Notes: generated by a model not told the origin, from the sequence alone. Numbered from the stretch's first letter, positions 15,609 through 24,690 are shown. The stretch: DNA of 64,000 nucleotides from Sedimentitalea nanhaiensis DSM 24252 (GCF_000473225.1 NZ_KI421508.1:17774-81773); one strand, 5' to 3'. Program-made: numbers and translations.

Positions 15609-16049
15609 ATGAAATTCGATCGCATGACCTCCGCAGGATACCTCGTGAACCACGTGGCCCGGCTCTTCGCCGACGGGCTTCGCAAGCGGATAGCTCCGCT
15701 CGGCATCGTCCCCGGCCAATTCCCGGCCCTGCTGGCGCTGTGGGAAAAAGACGGTCTGACACAGAAAGAGCTTCTTGCCGTTCTCGACATTGAACAGGCT
15801 ACGCTTGCCAATACACTGACGCGAATGGAACGGGATGGCCTGATCGTGCGCAAGGAACATCCGTCAGACGCGCGTGCGCGCACGATCCATTTGACCGAGA
15901 AAGCCCGAGGTATTCGTGCTGACGCATACCGTGCGGCCGCTGAGACCAACAGATGCGCATTGGCCGATATGACCGAGGACGAACAAGATCTGCTGCTGGA
16001 GTTCATCCAGAGGGTCATCGACACGATGCAAAAAGACAAAGAGCAATGA
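15609..16049 (+). CDS. MarR-family transcriptional regulator
   Basis: The 146-residue protein has the family's winged helix: LTQKELLAVLDIEQATLANTLTRMERDGLI (recognition helix) and the wing VRKEHPSDARARTIHLT, with dimerisation helices at both ends. Length is normal. It probably controls itself and the divergent small secreted protein. The ligand is unknown. Confidence 0.9.
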   Translation: MKFDRMTSAGYLVNHVARLFADGLRKRIAPLGIVPGQFPALLALWEKDGLTQKELLAVLDIEQATLANTLTRMERDGLIVRKEHPSDARARTIHLTEKARGIRADAYRAAAETNRCALADMTEDEQDLLLEFIQRVIDTMQKDKEQ

Positions 16050-16064
16050 GGGGCGGCGCAGACC

Positions 16065-16215
16065 GCCCCCTGCCAGCTTGAGACATAGGTGAAATCCGAA
16101 ACCCACAACCGGTTCGGCGTGCCCGCCAGGACGGCTCTTACGCATTTGCCTGCTCCTAAATAGGCGGGGCAGATTCTACCTCATGGTGAGGGATCGGCGG
16201 GGCACAGGTCAGGGT
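16065..16215 (-). pseudogene. IS3-family transposase remnant (orfA start fused to orfB fragment)
   Basis: On the minus strand, ATG CGT AAG AGC CG (MRKSR, the usual start of IS3-type OrfA, at 16145) with a good ribosome-binding site is followed after a few codons, in another frame, by NRLWVSDFTYVSSWQGAV, a conserved piece of the OrfB catalytic core. About a kilobase between them is missing. The stretch upstream to about 16215 (tgacctgtgccccgcc) may be the left end. From 16216 to 16495 I see nothing coding. Confidence 0.7.
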
Positions 16216-16495
16216 CAATCCAATCGCCGCAACGGCACATCGCGATGCCGCCGGGCGCGGGCATTCACTCCATCGGACATGAACGCCGGTCCACGGTCAT
16301 GAGATCCGCGCGTCGGCACGTGGCCGCGCGCCAGCCAAGCCCCTTTGAAAAAACCCGTTCGGGCTGTATTGTTCCCGTCGACATAGTGATGTACCGCGAC
16401 TCCGCCAGCTGCGCCCGGAGAGGGCTGCATCCCATCATTTGCGGGCGGCAAGGTGCCGAACCCGGTGTTTCGCGCACTGAAAGGATCCGTTTCCA

Positions 16496-16975
16496 TTGGC
16501 CAATCAACACACCGACAACCCGGCGCCCTCCTGGTGGACAGCACCCGGCGAAACCGACACGTTCTCCTATATCAGCCTCGTGGTCATTCTACTGCTGGTG
16601 CTTCTGGTGATCCATCTCTATGCGCGGTTCGACCGCTTTGCCGAGCATCACAGCGCGGATACGCCGCTGCGGACGACGGTACCAACCATGCTGATGATTG
16701 CACTCGCCTTTGAGGTGTTCCCGCCGCTGTCGCATTTCAGCATTCTGCTGCCTCTGGCGTTGATCGCGGCGGCCTTGGGCCGCGACTACATGCTTTGGTC
16801 GCACGGCTCCGGCGCGTTGACGCAAAACCAAGCCCCACCCGCCGCATCCGTCGAAGATCCAGGTGCCGAAGCGCCGCCGGACGCGGGTGGTCGGCAACGG
16901 GCCGTTTTCCCAACCGATCCCGGCGTAGCACCACGACCCGACCGCCCGATCGGGGGGAAGGACGACAATGCTTGA
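16496..16975 (+). CDS. Small inner-membrane protein paired with HlyD-type protein
   Basis: The 159-residue protein has membrane segments SLVVILLLVLLVIHLYARF, TMLMIALAFEVFPPL and SILLPLALIAAALGRDYML, and a proline-rich cytoplasmic tail. Its end overlaps the HlyD-type gene by 8 bases. The arrangement of a small membrane protein before a membrane-fusion protein resembles the yiaW-yiaV and yibI-yibH pairs of enterobacteria. The TTG at 16496 is the most plausible start; no upstream ATG is available. Confidence 0.65.
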   Translation: MANQHTDNPAPSWWTAPGETDTFSYISLVVILLLVLLVIHLYARFDRFAEHHSADTPLRTTVPTMLMIALAFEVFPPLSHFSILLPLALIAAALGRDYMLWSHGSGALTQNQAPPAASVEDPGAEAPPDAGGRQRAVFPTDPGVAPRPDRPIGGKDDNA

Positions 16976-18185
16976 GCTCATGATCACTTCCATCCCGTTC
17001 GTCTTGCGCATCCTGTATCTGCGCTGGAAGAAAATTCCTGTCACACTTTACAACGTGCATTATGCCTTGTTCACTTGGTTGGTGCTGGCGCTGGTCGTCT
17101 TTTTTGCCGTGTTTTACTATCACCCGAAATCCTACACCGCGTTCGTCCCATTCCGCACGGTGCCGGTGGTTGCCGAAATCGGCGGCGACGTGACCGAAGT
17201 GACCGTACATGCCAGCAAGAGAGTAGCGCCCGGCGACGTGCTCTTTCGCATCGACGATGCCCGCCAAAGCGCTGCCTTGGATCTCGCCGAAAGCAGGCTC
17301 AAGGAGGTAAATGCCGCCGTCACTTCGGCCAAGGCCGCCGTCGCCTCGGCCAAGGCGGCGCTCGCCCGCGCCAATGCACAGCTTGCCCGGGCCAGGGAAC
17401 GATTGGCCGACCAGGAAGAACTGCGTGACAACGGCTCTGCCGCGTTCCGCGAAACCGAACTTGAAACCGCCATAAGCGAGACCGCTTCCCGGGCCGCCGA
17501 CGTGGACGCCGCCCAGTCGCAGATTGACGCTGCCACGGCCGAGCTCGAGATCGTCCTGCCTGCCCGTCGGCAGAGTGCCGAGGCGGCGCTCGAACAGGCG
17601 CAGGTGGAGCTTGAAAAGACGGTGGTCCGTTCGCGGGTGTCGGGCCTTGTCGAGCAGGTCACGCTGACCGAGGGCGCGCGCGCGGCGCAGATCGCGGTGC
17701 GCCCGGCCATGGTCATTGTTCCCGATCGCCGCCCGGACGAGCCGTTGCTGGTCGCGGCCGGCTTCTCGCAGGTGGCGTTGTCGGTTCTGCATGTCGGCAT
17801 GGCGGCCGAGATTGCCTGTGAAAGCAGTCTCAAGGCGTCGATGGAAAACACGGTCCTTCCTGCCCGGGTCGCCCGGATCCAGCGCGCCGTCGCGACCGGG
17901 CAACTGTCCCCGACGGGCCGCCTGCTTGAGCCGCAGGAATTCGCACGCGGCGGCGAGGCGGTGGTCTATTTCAAGATGGAACATCCAGAACACGCGGCGC
18001 TGCTCGTCGACGGAACCAGTTGTATCGCGCAGACCTATACAACCCACCTTACAGGATCGCTGGAGGGCAGCCTGGCCGCACATGGCATCGAGGCGCTTGG
18101 CATGATCAAGGCAATCCTGCTGCGGATCAAGGTCTGGGTCGCTCTCGTCGCCGGTGCCGGGCTTGGCGGTGGCGGCGGGCACTGA
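16968..18185 (+). CDS. HlyD-family membrane-fusion (periplasmic adaptor) protein
   Basis: The 405-residue protein has an N-terminal membrane span (LFTWLVLALVVFFAVFYY), a biotinyl-lipoyl-like domain (VVAEIGGDVTEVTVHASKRVAPGDVLFRID), a long alanine-rich coiled coil (about 100-215) and the second lipoyl half (VVRSRVSGLVEQVTL). It ends with an unusual hydrophobic, glycine-rich tail. Such adaptors link inner-membrane pumps to outer-membrane channels, but no pump gene lies here; the partner may be the overlapping small membrane protein. Substrate unknown. Confidence 0.88.
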   Translation: MLELMITSIPFVLRILYLRWKKIPVTLYNVHYALFTWLVLALVVFFAVFYYHPKSYTAFVPFRTVPVVAEIGGDVTEVTVHASKRVAPGDVLFRIDDARQSAALDLAESRLKEVNAAVTSAKAAVASAKAALARANAQLARARERLADQEELRDNGSAAFRETELETAISETASRAADVDAAQSQIDAATAELEIVLPARRQSAEAALEQAQVELEKTVVRSRVSGLVEQVTLTEGARAAQIAVRPAMVIVPDRRPDEPLLVAAGFSQVALSVLHVGMAAEIACESSLKASMENTVLPARVARIQRAVATGQLSPTGRLLEPQEFARGGEAVVYFKMEHPEHAALLVDGTSCIAQTYTTHLTGSLEGSLAAHGIEALGMIKAILLRIKVWVALVAGAGLGGGGGH

Positions 18186-18248
18186 CATGAGGCATTGTCG
18201 CACAGATCGGCTGCAACTCGGAACGTACCCAACCCGGCGAGACAGGGT

Positions 18249-18530
18249 TCAGGCGGTACGTTCAAAACTTGGGCAGCCAAGTCCGGTCATTCGGCTACGA
18301 CCCCGGACGCCAAGCTTCGCTTCTGTTTTCCGATTGTCGACGGTGTGCGCCTTTAGCCTGGGCCCGCTGACAGCCTTTCATCGGCCCAAGAAGGTTTCGC
18401 CCCGGCTGCGGTGATTGCAGCCGGAGGTCTTCTGCCAAGCCATCCGCCCGTGGACCTTGATCTGTGCAAGAGCCCGGGCGCGCGACTGTCCATCTCGCGT
18501 CGTTCGGTGCCGTGCCGACCACAAACCGCA
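18249..18530 (-). pseudogene. C-terminal remnant of an IS5-family transposase
   Basis: The minus strand reads ALAQIKVHGRMAWQKTSGCN, HRSRGETFLGR, a stop, then KAVSGPRLKAHTVDNRKTEA and a decayed end. HGRMAWQ...SG and GRWK...GPRL are typical of the C-terminal part of IS5-type transposases; here the tryptophan of GRWK has become TGA. No N-terminal part remains. The rest of 18186-18537 has no gene. Confidence 0.72.
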
Positions 18531-18537
18531 CGCATCA

Positions 18538-19686
18538 TCATTGATCTGAACAAGCCACACCGGCATCAGTAGAACCGCGATCTGTCCGCGCCTTGTCGGT
18601 CGCCTGCCGCAACTCGGCCAGAATTTCGGCGCTGTGCTGACCGCGCGCCGGGATCGGCGGCGGTGACCACGCCCCCTGCCCCGCAAAGCGCGGCGCAGGC
18701 GCGGCCTGCAGGATGCCGTCCGCCGTCACCCACATACCGCGCGCAGCGTTCAGCGCATGGTCGCGCGCCTCTTCCGGCGACAGCACCGGCGCAACGCAGG
18801 CATCCGTTCCCATGAACAACGCGGCCCAGTGATCGCGCCGATGTGCCGCAAAAATGCCCGCCAGCCGACCGGTCAGTCGCGGCCACAGATCCCTGTCATA
18901 CTGACACTGAAACTCGGGATCGTCAGACAGCCCAAGCAGCTCCAGAAACAGCGCGTAGAATTTCGGCTCAAGACATTGCACCGAAACATGGCCCCCATCC
19001 GCGCAGACATAGCTGCGCGACCAGTGTGGCCCGTCCAACAGGCTTTGGCCGCGTTCGTTCACAAAGCCGCCGTTTGGGCGCATCGAATGGATCAGGTTCA
19101 TCATATGCGCCGAGCCATCGCAAATCGCGGCATCGACCACCGTGCCCTGCCCGGTCGCACGCGCCCTCAGCAAGGCCGCCAACATGCCCACAGCCAGATA
19201 CAGCGCACCGCCGCCGATATCTCCGACCAATGTCGGGGGCGTCACCGGCGCGTCTCCTGCCACGCCAGCATACCACAACGCGCCCGACATCGAGATATAG
19301 TTCAGGTCATGCCCCGCTGTGTGCGACAACGGCCCCCCCTGCCCCCATCCGGTCATACGGCCAAAAACCAGCGCCGGATTGACCGCGTGGCAGACATCCG
19401 GACCGATCCCCAGCTTTTCCATCACGCCGGGGCGAAACCCCTCTATCAGCCCATCGGCGCCCGAGATCAGCGCCATGAAGGTCGCGATGTCTGTCCCGGC
19501 CTTCAGATCCAGTTCGATCGATCGCTTGCCACGGTTCAGCAGGTTGACGTCGGGCATTCCCGGAGTTACCGCCCCCCCCTTTCGGTGCACGGTGATCACA
19601 TCGGCCCCCAGATCCGCCAGCAGCATGGCGGCAAAGGGACCCGGACCCAAACCCTCGACCTCGATAATCCGTATTCCGTCCAGCAT
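18538..19686 (-). CDS. CoA transferase family III, alpha-methylacyl-CoA racemase-like
   Basis: The 382-residue protein matches the CaiB/BaiF family and specifically the racemase branch: His126 in AGHDLNYIS, Asp156 in VGDIGGG and Glu240 in QCLEPKFY correspond in position and context to the catalytic His, Asp and Glu of the mycobacterial alpha-methylacyl-CoA racemase. It should epimerise 2-methyl-branched acyl-CoAs during branched-chain or sterol side-chain degradation. No related catabolic gene lies beside it, and remnant IS5 sequence adjoins its 3' end, so it may have arrived alone. Confidence 0.87.
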   Translation of the reverse strand: MLDGIRIIEVEGLGPGPFAAMLLADLGADVITVHRKGGAVTPGMPDVNLLNRGKRSIELDLKAGTDIATFMALISGADGLIEGFRPGVMEKLGIGPDVCHAVNPALVFGRMTGWGQGGPLSHTAGHDLNYISMSGALWYAGVAGDAPVTPPTLVGDIGGGALYLAVGMLAALLRARATGQGTVVDAAICDGSAHMMNLIHSMRPNGGFVNERGQSLLDGPHWSRSYVCADGGHVSVQCLEPKFYALFLELLGLSDDPEFQCQYDRDLWPRLTGRLAGIFAAHRRDHWAALFMGTDACVAPVLSPEEARDHALNAARGMWVTADGILQAAPAPRFAGQGAWSPPPIPARGQHSAEILAELRQATDKARTDRGSTDAGVACSDQ

Positions 19687-19774
19687 GCGCGCCCTTCCCT
19701 ACCTATTCCGAGACGTCAGTCCTGCGTCTGCATTATCCGCGCGACCAAAAACCGAGCGCCGCGTCTTGGCGGGC

Positions 19775-20452
19775 TCAGGCCACAACCGCTACCTGGGCCA
19801 CCGAATCGTCGACACTTTGACAGGCGGCCAGCAGCCGCGGGATAAAATGGGTCTGCACATAGGCGGCATGGAACCGGCTCGGCGCGGTCAACGTCAGACG
19901 CCCCCCTGCCCGCTCGCCGCGCACCAGCGCACGCAACCAGGCACCATAGACCGCAGGATCCTCGGCGTGCAGAACCGCCTGGGCCAGCGACCATTCCTTG
20001 CCATCGCCCAATTCCGGAGGGGCGACCAGGCCGCGTACCGGCAAGGGAACCACCGCCGCGCTTTCCCGACCGTCCAGGCGCAGTTCGAAATCGGGGCCAA
20101 CCGCCGCCCAGGCCGGGCGCGTGTCATCCAGAACCCGCTCGATGTCCAGGCCGTATTCGGTGACCCGTCCACGCGCACCTTGACGTTTGACCACAAGCCA
20201 GCCCATGCCCCGCAACCGTGCCATTTCTCGTTTGACTGTACGTTCCTGTATCGCCCACAATCGGGCGATCTCGCGTTGGCCAACCGCCAATTCATCTCGG
20301 GACCAATTGTATCGCGCCGTGATCAAAGTCATCAGCCGCAGTATCAGGCGCTGTCGGGATTTGTCTTGTGAAAGGGCAAACGCCCCCATCGCAGTGAGCA
20401 AATCGTATTTGCGCGCAGCCGCACTGCGACCGATGGGTTTGGGGTATAGCAT
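19775..20452 (-). CDS. DnaA-like plasmid replication initiator
   Basis: The 225-residue protein has a winged-helix-like N-terminal half (ELAVGQREIARLWAIQERTVKREMARLRGMGWL) and a C-terminal block that resembles DnaA domain I (PAVYGAWLRALVRGERAGGR, LTLTAPSRFHAAYVQTHFIP). This is the layout of the DnaA-like replicases of Rhodobacterales plasmids, which lie divergent from parAB as here. It should recognise repeats in 20453-20958. It lacks the AAA+ domain of true DnaA, as expected. This is the second replicase in the window, besides RepA. Confidence 0.85.
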   Translation of the reverse strand: MLYPKPIGRSAAARKYDLLTAMGAFALSQDKSRQRLILRLMTLITARYNWSRDELAVGQREIARLWAIQERTVKREMARLRGMGWLVVKRQGARGRVTEYGLDIERVLDDTRPAWAAVGPDFELRLDGRESAAVVPLPVRGLVAPPELGDGKEWSLAQAVLHAEDPAVYGAWLRALVRGERAGGRLTLTAPSRFHAAYVQTHFIPRLLAACQSVDDSVAQVAVVA

Positions 20453-20632
20453 ACCGCTTCATTCCGCCTGTGTACGGATCTGTCGACCCGCTTTTGTCTC
20501 AATTTTGCGGGCTCTTTGATGGCCCATCTTGTCTTAACGGTCAGTCAACTCAGCGCACTCGGCGCTTTTCCCGGCCACTCCATAATTTGCGTCCTGTTTG
20601 TCGATTCTGTCAAGCCCAGAGTTTTTCTGGCC

Positions 20633-20757
20633 TGTCCCTATTCCAATTCAAAATGAAATTTGAGGTATTATAGGTATTGGGGGTCACCCAGGCTGTCCCC
20701 CAATAGGTGGGAAATGTCCCCCATTTTGGCCGCTTGGGGCGCATCGTGTCCCCTAAT
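20633..20757 (+). repeat. Short TGTCCCC repeats in the DnaA-like origin region
   Basis: TGTCCC(C)(C/T)AAT-like units begin at 20633 (tgtccctatt), 20694 (tgtcccccaatagg), 20715 (tgtcccccatttt) and 20747 (tgtcccctaatgg), with an inverted attgggggtca just before the second. The array lies between the divergent replicase and parA in an A/T-rich setting. These are the best candidates for replicase-binding sites. The remainder of 20453-20958 holds no gene. Confidence 0.6.
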
Positions 20758-20841
20758 GGCCGGGCCAGTTCTGCTCGAGGTTCCAATAAATTGGCGTCTG
20801 CGCCCGCTCTACGTAGAATTTCCATTTAAAAACAATGCAGT

Positions 20842-20851
20842 CCCCGCGGGG
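20842..20851. promoter_or_regulatory. CCCCGCGGGG palindrome upstream of parA
   Basis: This 10-base palindrome lies 107 bases before the parA ATG. The same 10 bases form the centre of the larger palindrome just after parB. A partition site or parA operator is possible. Confidence 0.4.
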
Positions 20852-20958
20852 GCGTTGCCGAATTGGGCCAATGATAATTCATTTTGCTTTTTTTCGCAAA
20901 TCAGCGTAAATCAGGGTCGAGCAAAAATTAGCGTCCCGAAAAGCGGACAGGAGGCAGG

Positions 20959-22263
20959 ATGTACACCCACAGCGATTTGGCCCAATTGCAGGCGCAATCC
21001 CTGAAAATGCAGGGCTGGATTCGGCAGCAGACCTATTCACCCGAGTTGGAAAAGACGCTGCGCCGCTTTTCCAGCTGGGAAGTGGCCGAGCTGATCTTCC
21101 GGGTCAATCAATCTACTTTGCGAGGGCGGCTGGCCGCAGACCCCAGCCTGCCCCAGGGATTGGTCGAGGAAGAGGGGCGCCAGCGATGGTACAGCCTGGA
21201 CGAAATCAACGAGATTCGCCGCCGTCTCAAGGTCAACCGCAAATCGCTGATGCCGCCCCGCCCCTCTGGCAAGCGGGCGATTCGTGCTGCCATTGCCAAT
21301 TTCAAGGGGGGGGCCGGAAAATCCACCGTGGCCTTGCACTTTGCGCATGCGGCGGCGTTGGATGGGTATCGTGTGCTGTGCGTGGACTTTGATCCGCAGG
21401 CCACGTTGAGCCACTCAATGGGCCTGAGTGACGTTGCCGAGGAATATACCGTCTGGGGTATCATGGCGCGGGACCTGATTGCCGAGACCGAGCGCATGAA
21501 CACCGCCGCGCAGGGGGCGGAAAGTGGCACCGCCCTGCCCCGCCGCCGCCTGCCGCCGTCTGTCACGGGCATGGGGCTGGCAGAATTGCGCAACTCGGAT
21601 TTCATCAAATCGACCAGTTGGTCAACCATAGACGTGATCCCCAGCTGTGCCAACGCGGCCTTCGTCGAATTCGCAAGTGCACAATATCGCCATCTGAACC
21701 CGGAATGGTCCTTTTTTGCCGCTGTTTCCAGGTTTCTGGATAGCCTGCCGGACGATGCCTATGACATGATCATCTTCGACTGCCCCCCGGCCATCGGGTA
21801 TCAGTCGATGAATGCCGTGTTTGCCGCCGACGTCCTCTATATCCCCTCGGGGCCCGGCTATTGGGAATACGATTCGACCACATCCTTTATTGGCCAGTTA
21901 TCCGAGGCGCTCGAGGATTTATCCAGATTTTCCAATGCTGTCCCGGCGGGGACGATGCGGTTGCCCAAGGCATTCTGCGACATCCGCTTTCTGCTGACAC
22001 GCTATGAGGCGTCAAACGATCTGCACCGTGCGATGCGCTCAGCCTTTGGCAAGGTGTTTGGGGACAGAGTGGCGGAACACCCGATCGAAATGACCCGGGC
22101 CGTCGAACAATCCGGACGGTTCCTCAGTTCGATTTACGAAACGGATTATCGCGAGATGACACGAGAAACCTGGCGGCGGGCTCGGGCGTCTTTTGACGGT
22201 GCCTACGGCGAATTTCGGGACAACCTGCTCGCTGCCTGGGATGAACTGGAGGCCACAGAATGA
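20959..22263 (+). CDS. parA: ParA-type partition ATPase
   Basis: The 434-residue protein has an N-terminal DNA-binding part with a MerR-like helix-turn-helix (about 38-92), a deviant Walker A KGGAGKS at 116-122, CVDFDPQATLSHSMG (Walker A') and IIFDCPPAIGY (Walker B). This is the long ParA type of alphaproteobacterial plasmids, which also binds its own operator. It moves the ParB-bound plasmid over the nucleoid. An AGGAGGCAGG tract precedes the ATG. The stop overlaps parB by 4 bases. Confidence 0.95.
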   Translation: MYTHSDLAQLQAQSLKMQGWIRQQTYSPELEKTLRRFSSWEVAELIFRVNQSTLRGRLAADPSLPQGLVEEEGRQRWYSLDEINEIRRRLKVNRKSLMPPRPSGKRAIRAAIANFKGGAGKSTVALHFAHAAALDGYRVLCVDFDPQATLSHSMGLSDVAEEYTVWGIMARDLIAETERMNTAAQGAESGTALPRRRLPPSVTGMGLAELRNSDFIKSTSWSTIDVIPSCANAAFVEFASAQYRHLNPEWSFFAAVSRFLDSLPDDAYDMIIFDCPPAIGYQSMNAVFAADVLYIPSGPGYWEYDSTTSFIGQLSEALEDLSRFSNAVPAGTMRLPKAFCDIRFLLTRYEASNDLHRAMRSAFGKVFGDRVAEHPIEMTRAVEQSGRFLSSIYETDYREMTRETWRRARASFDGAYGEFRDNLLAAWDELEATE

Positions 22264-23345
22264 GCAAGCGACGCGTATTTGACATCGAATTCCCCGACGT
22301 CGACCCCCCTGAACCCATCGCATCCGAATCTTCTGTTCCGGCGGCAGACCCGCGGCGTGGCCCCATGGCGTCCGCAATCGCAGAAAACGCCGATGCGCTG
22401 CGTGAACGCGAGACGCTTGAGGCTCGGATCCGGGCCGAGAATGACCATCTGGCGCATGAGCATGTGCGCTTGAAAAAGGCCGGTCTGATCACCGACCTGA
22501 TCCCGATAGAATCGATAAAAACAAGCAAGCTGACGCGGGATCGTAGGGCCGGGCGCGACGACGAGTTGGACGAGCTCAAGGAATCGATCCGTGCTGTAGG
22601 TCTGTCCAACCCGATCCGAGTAGAGGCGTTGGGGCAGGGATCCTACGAGTTGATCCAGGGCTATCGCCGGCTGGCGGCTTTCCGCGAGCTTTTTGAAGAG
22701 ACGGCTGATGCGGCCTATGCAAACATTCCTGCGGGTTTGACCGCCCGTGGCGAAGAACTGGAACTTCTCTATCGGCGCATGGTTGACGAGAACCTGGTGC
22801 GTCGGGATATTTCCTTTGCTGAAATGGCGCAGTTGGTGCGGGCCTATGCGGATGACCCGGAAACGGAGGCGGTCGACCTGGATGCCGCGTTGACCGCGCT
22901 GTTCGGGTCGGTGTCGCGCCAAAAGCGGAGCTACATTAAGCATTTTGTCACGGTTCTGGACGCATTTGGCCCGCGCTTGAAGTTCCCGGAGGCGATTCCA
23001 CGGGCGCTGGGTTTGCAATTGGAGAAGCGGATAAGTCACGAACGAGGGGCGGCGGCACGCATGGCTGCGGCCCTGACGGCAGCCATGGCGGCCACGCCCG
23101 AGGCCGAATTGGAGGTGCTTCGGGACCTTTCCGTGCCCCCGCGAGAGCCCAGAGTGGTTTCGCCGAAACAGGCAGCACGGGCCGCCGCGAAAACGACGTT
23201 TCGGCAGAACGTACGCGGAGGCAGTGTGCGCTGTGCGGCGGCGGAAGGGCGGGTCGAATTGAGGATGAACCGGGACTTCTCGAACATGGACCGGCATAGG
23301 CTGGAAGCTGCAGTGGCCGCATTTTTCCAAGCGCTGGAAGAGTAG
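22260..23345 (+). CDS. parB: ParB-type centromere-binding protein
   Basis: The 361-residue protein contains the ParB N-terminal nuclease-like domain (DELDELKESIRAVGLSNPIRVEALGQGSYELIQGYRRLAAF, about 100-142), the helix-turn-helix region around residue 175-225 and a C-terminal dimerisation domain. It binds the partition site and stimulates ParA. The ATGA overlap with parA shows a coupled operon. A perfect hairpin terminator that may double as a binding site follows. Confidence 0.93.
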   Translation: MSKRRVFDIEFPDVDPPEPIASESSVPAADPRRGPMASAIAENADALRERETLEARIRAENDHLAHEHVRLKKAGLITDLIPIESIKTSKLTRDRRAGRDDELDELKESIRAVGLSNPIRVEALGQGSYELIQGYRRLAAFRELFEETADAAYANIPAGLTARGEELELLYRRMVDENLVRRDISFAEMAQLVRAYADDPETEAVDLDAALTALFGSVSRQKRSYIKHFVTVLDAFGPRLKFPEAIPRALGLQLEKRISHERGAAARMAAALTAAMAATPEAELEVLRDLSVPPREPRVVSPKQAARAAAKTTFRQNVRGGSVRCAAAEGRVELRMNRDFSNMDRHRLEAAVAAFFQALEE

Positions 23346-23373
23346 CGCGCCCAGATCGGTTCCGGGTATTTCA

Positions 23374-23401
23374 GGGTGTCCCCGCGGGGACACCCTTTTT
23401 T
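23374..23401 (+). terminator. Perfect palindrome and T-run after parB
   Basis: Arms GGGTGTCCCC and GGGGACACCC (23374-23383 and 23386-23395, with GC between) are followed by TTTTTT. It is a strong terminator 28 bases after the parB stop. Its arms contain the TGTCCCC word of the origin repeats and its centre equals the palindrome before parA, so it may also be bound by ParB or the replicase. Confidence 0.82.
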
Positions 23402-24690
23402 GCTGCCGGTCTACGGGCACGCGGCAGGGCAAAATTCGTGACCTTTGTGACCGATCGCTTCTGGTCTGAGAGGGGAACCTGATGGCTCAAATGTAAATCC
23501 TTCTTCTGTGTGAGGGGCATTGGACGCAGACACCCGATGCTTCTGGCGTCTTTATTGCAGGGATCGGTGCCTATGGATCACGGCGCTGCCATTGGAATGT
23601 GGACCGTGAACCGGCGTTCCGCACACTTTCAAACTCTTCAGGTTCGGCCGCGCCTTGGCATGATTGGCAAAGGAGCGGCTGACATTTCCAGCCAGAGAAT
23701 TCGATGGGCTGACCGAAAGGGCAGAGGTCATGCCCTGTGGCGGGGCAAGGTCGGCGATATGGAGACCGATCAATTCCGGCGAAACGGGCAGGGGTCCTTT
23801 GTGTTCTGGAAAGGCTGGTCCTCCTGACAGCGCGACACCGGCGGGATTGCCACGAGTTGCTCACCACCCCGATCATCCGCCAGGCGCTGACGGTCGTCCT
23901 TCCCGAGTACGACGAGCTGGTCCCGTTGTTGGTGACGCCCGTGCGCCCCAGTCTGCACGCCTTGGCACAGGGTTTTCGGTTGTCGGCTTTTGCATTGACG
24001 GTGGAGATCGGTCGGATCGTCGAGAATCCCTTGGCACGGCCATCGCCCTGTTGCTCGCCACCGACGCAGGCGGGCAGGAGGCGTTCAGATCATGGCCGCT
24101 CTCGTTGACGCGGCCATCGTCGCACGGTTCTGGCACGCTCAGCGCAACGAGAGAGAGCGCCGCAACGCAAAAAAGCCGCGAGGCGACGCCGGTGTCATAA
24201 ATTGCGACTCACCCGGTTTCACAACCGCCGTTACAGAATCTCGTGCACTCCGGTCAGTTTTTTAGGCCGTGCATGAAACTCATGAATTTCGGTGTTTGGA
24301 CAAATGAAACATGAGCTACGTCCTTGCTGCTGAGCGTATCCCCTTTATGTCCGATAAGGCAAGATTATAGGATATCTTAGAGATCGGCAAACAGCGGCGG
24401 TTTTGAATCAATATACATATAAAAGCGCCGCATCGGGGGCTGGGACATGACCCCCAAGAGATTGCATTGTCTCAAAAGCTGTGACGGAGAATCGGAAAAT
24501 TCGCCAGGTGCATGAGGTACAACCAGGCAGAGGTTCCCTCGGTCGGTCAAGATTTCGGGTGTGGGCACCGTTAAGTCAGTGCGCTGATGTGAAATGGGGC
24601 CACATGATCAAATAGACCTCTGCATGATGAGAGGATTCCCATGGTTTGTTTCGTTTGGTATGGTTTTGGAGAAGTTTCCGGGGGATTTTG
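23402..24690. other. Gene-poor region with no recognisable gene
   Basis: Several frames stay open between 23510 and 24200 because of the GC content, but none has natural amino-acid composition throughout or family features, and several overlap on both strands. A fragment LTTPIIRQALTVVLPEYDEL near 23850-23910 may be a relic of a lost gene. From 24270 to 24690 the sequence is less GC-rich and noncoding. One short frame with a good ribosome-binding site is listed separately. Confidence 0.5.
24092..24265 (+). CDS. Possible 57-residue protein with strong ribosome-binding site
   Basis: AGGAGG lies 9 bases before the ATG. The product MAALVDAAIVARFWHAQRNE continues with a basic stretch and an undistinguished tail. 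The strong ribosome-binding site and the helical basic N-terminus argue for a gene; the tail and decayed surroundings argue against it or for truncation. No family recognised. Confidence 0.3.
   Translation: MAALVDAAIVARFWHAQRNERERRNAKKPRGDAGVINCDSPGFTTAVTESRALRSVF

Noticed and set aside
16737-18203. Long minus-strand frame of 488 residues opposite the HlyD-type gene
   Set aside because: It is the antisense of a clear HlyD protein in GC-rich DNA; composition is Arg/Gly/His-rich and featureless.
18757-19845. Plus-strand frame opposite the CoA transferase gene
   Set aside because: The minus strand encodes a protein with all catalytic residues; the plus frame is a shadow.
23664-24200. Plus-strand frame of 178 residues
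   Set aside because: It has low-quality composition, overlaps other equally open frames, and shows no family motif.
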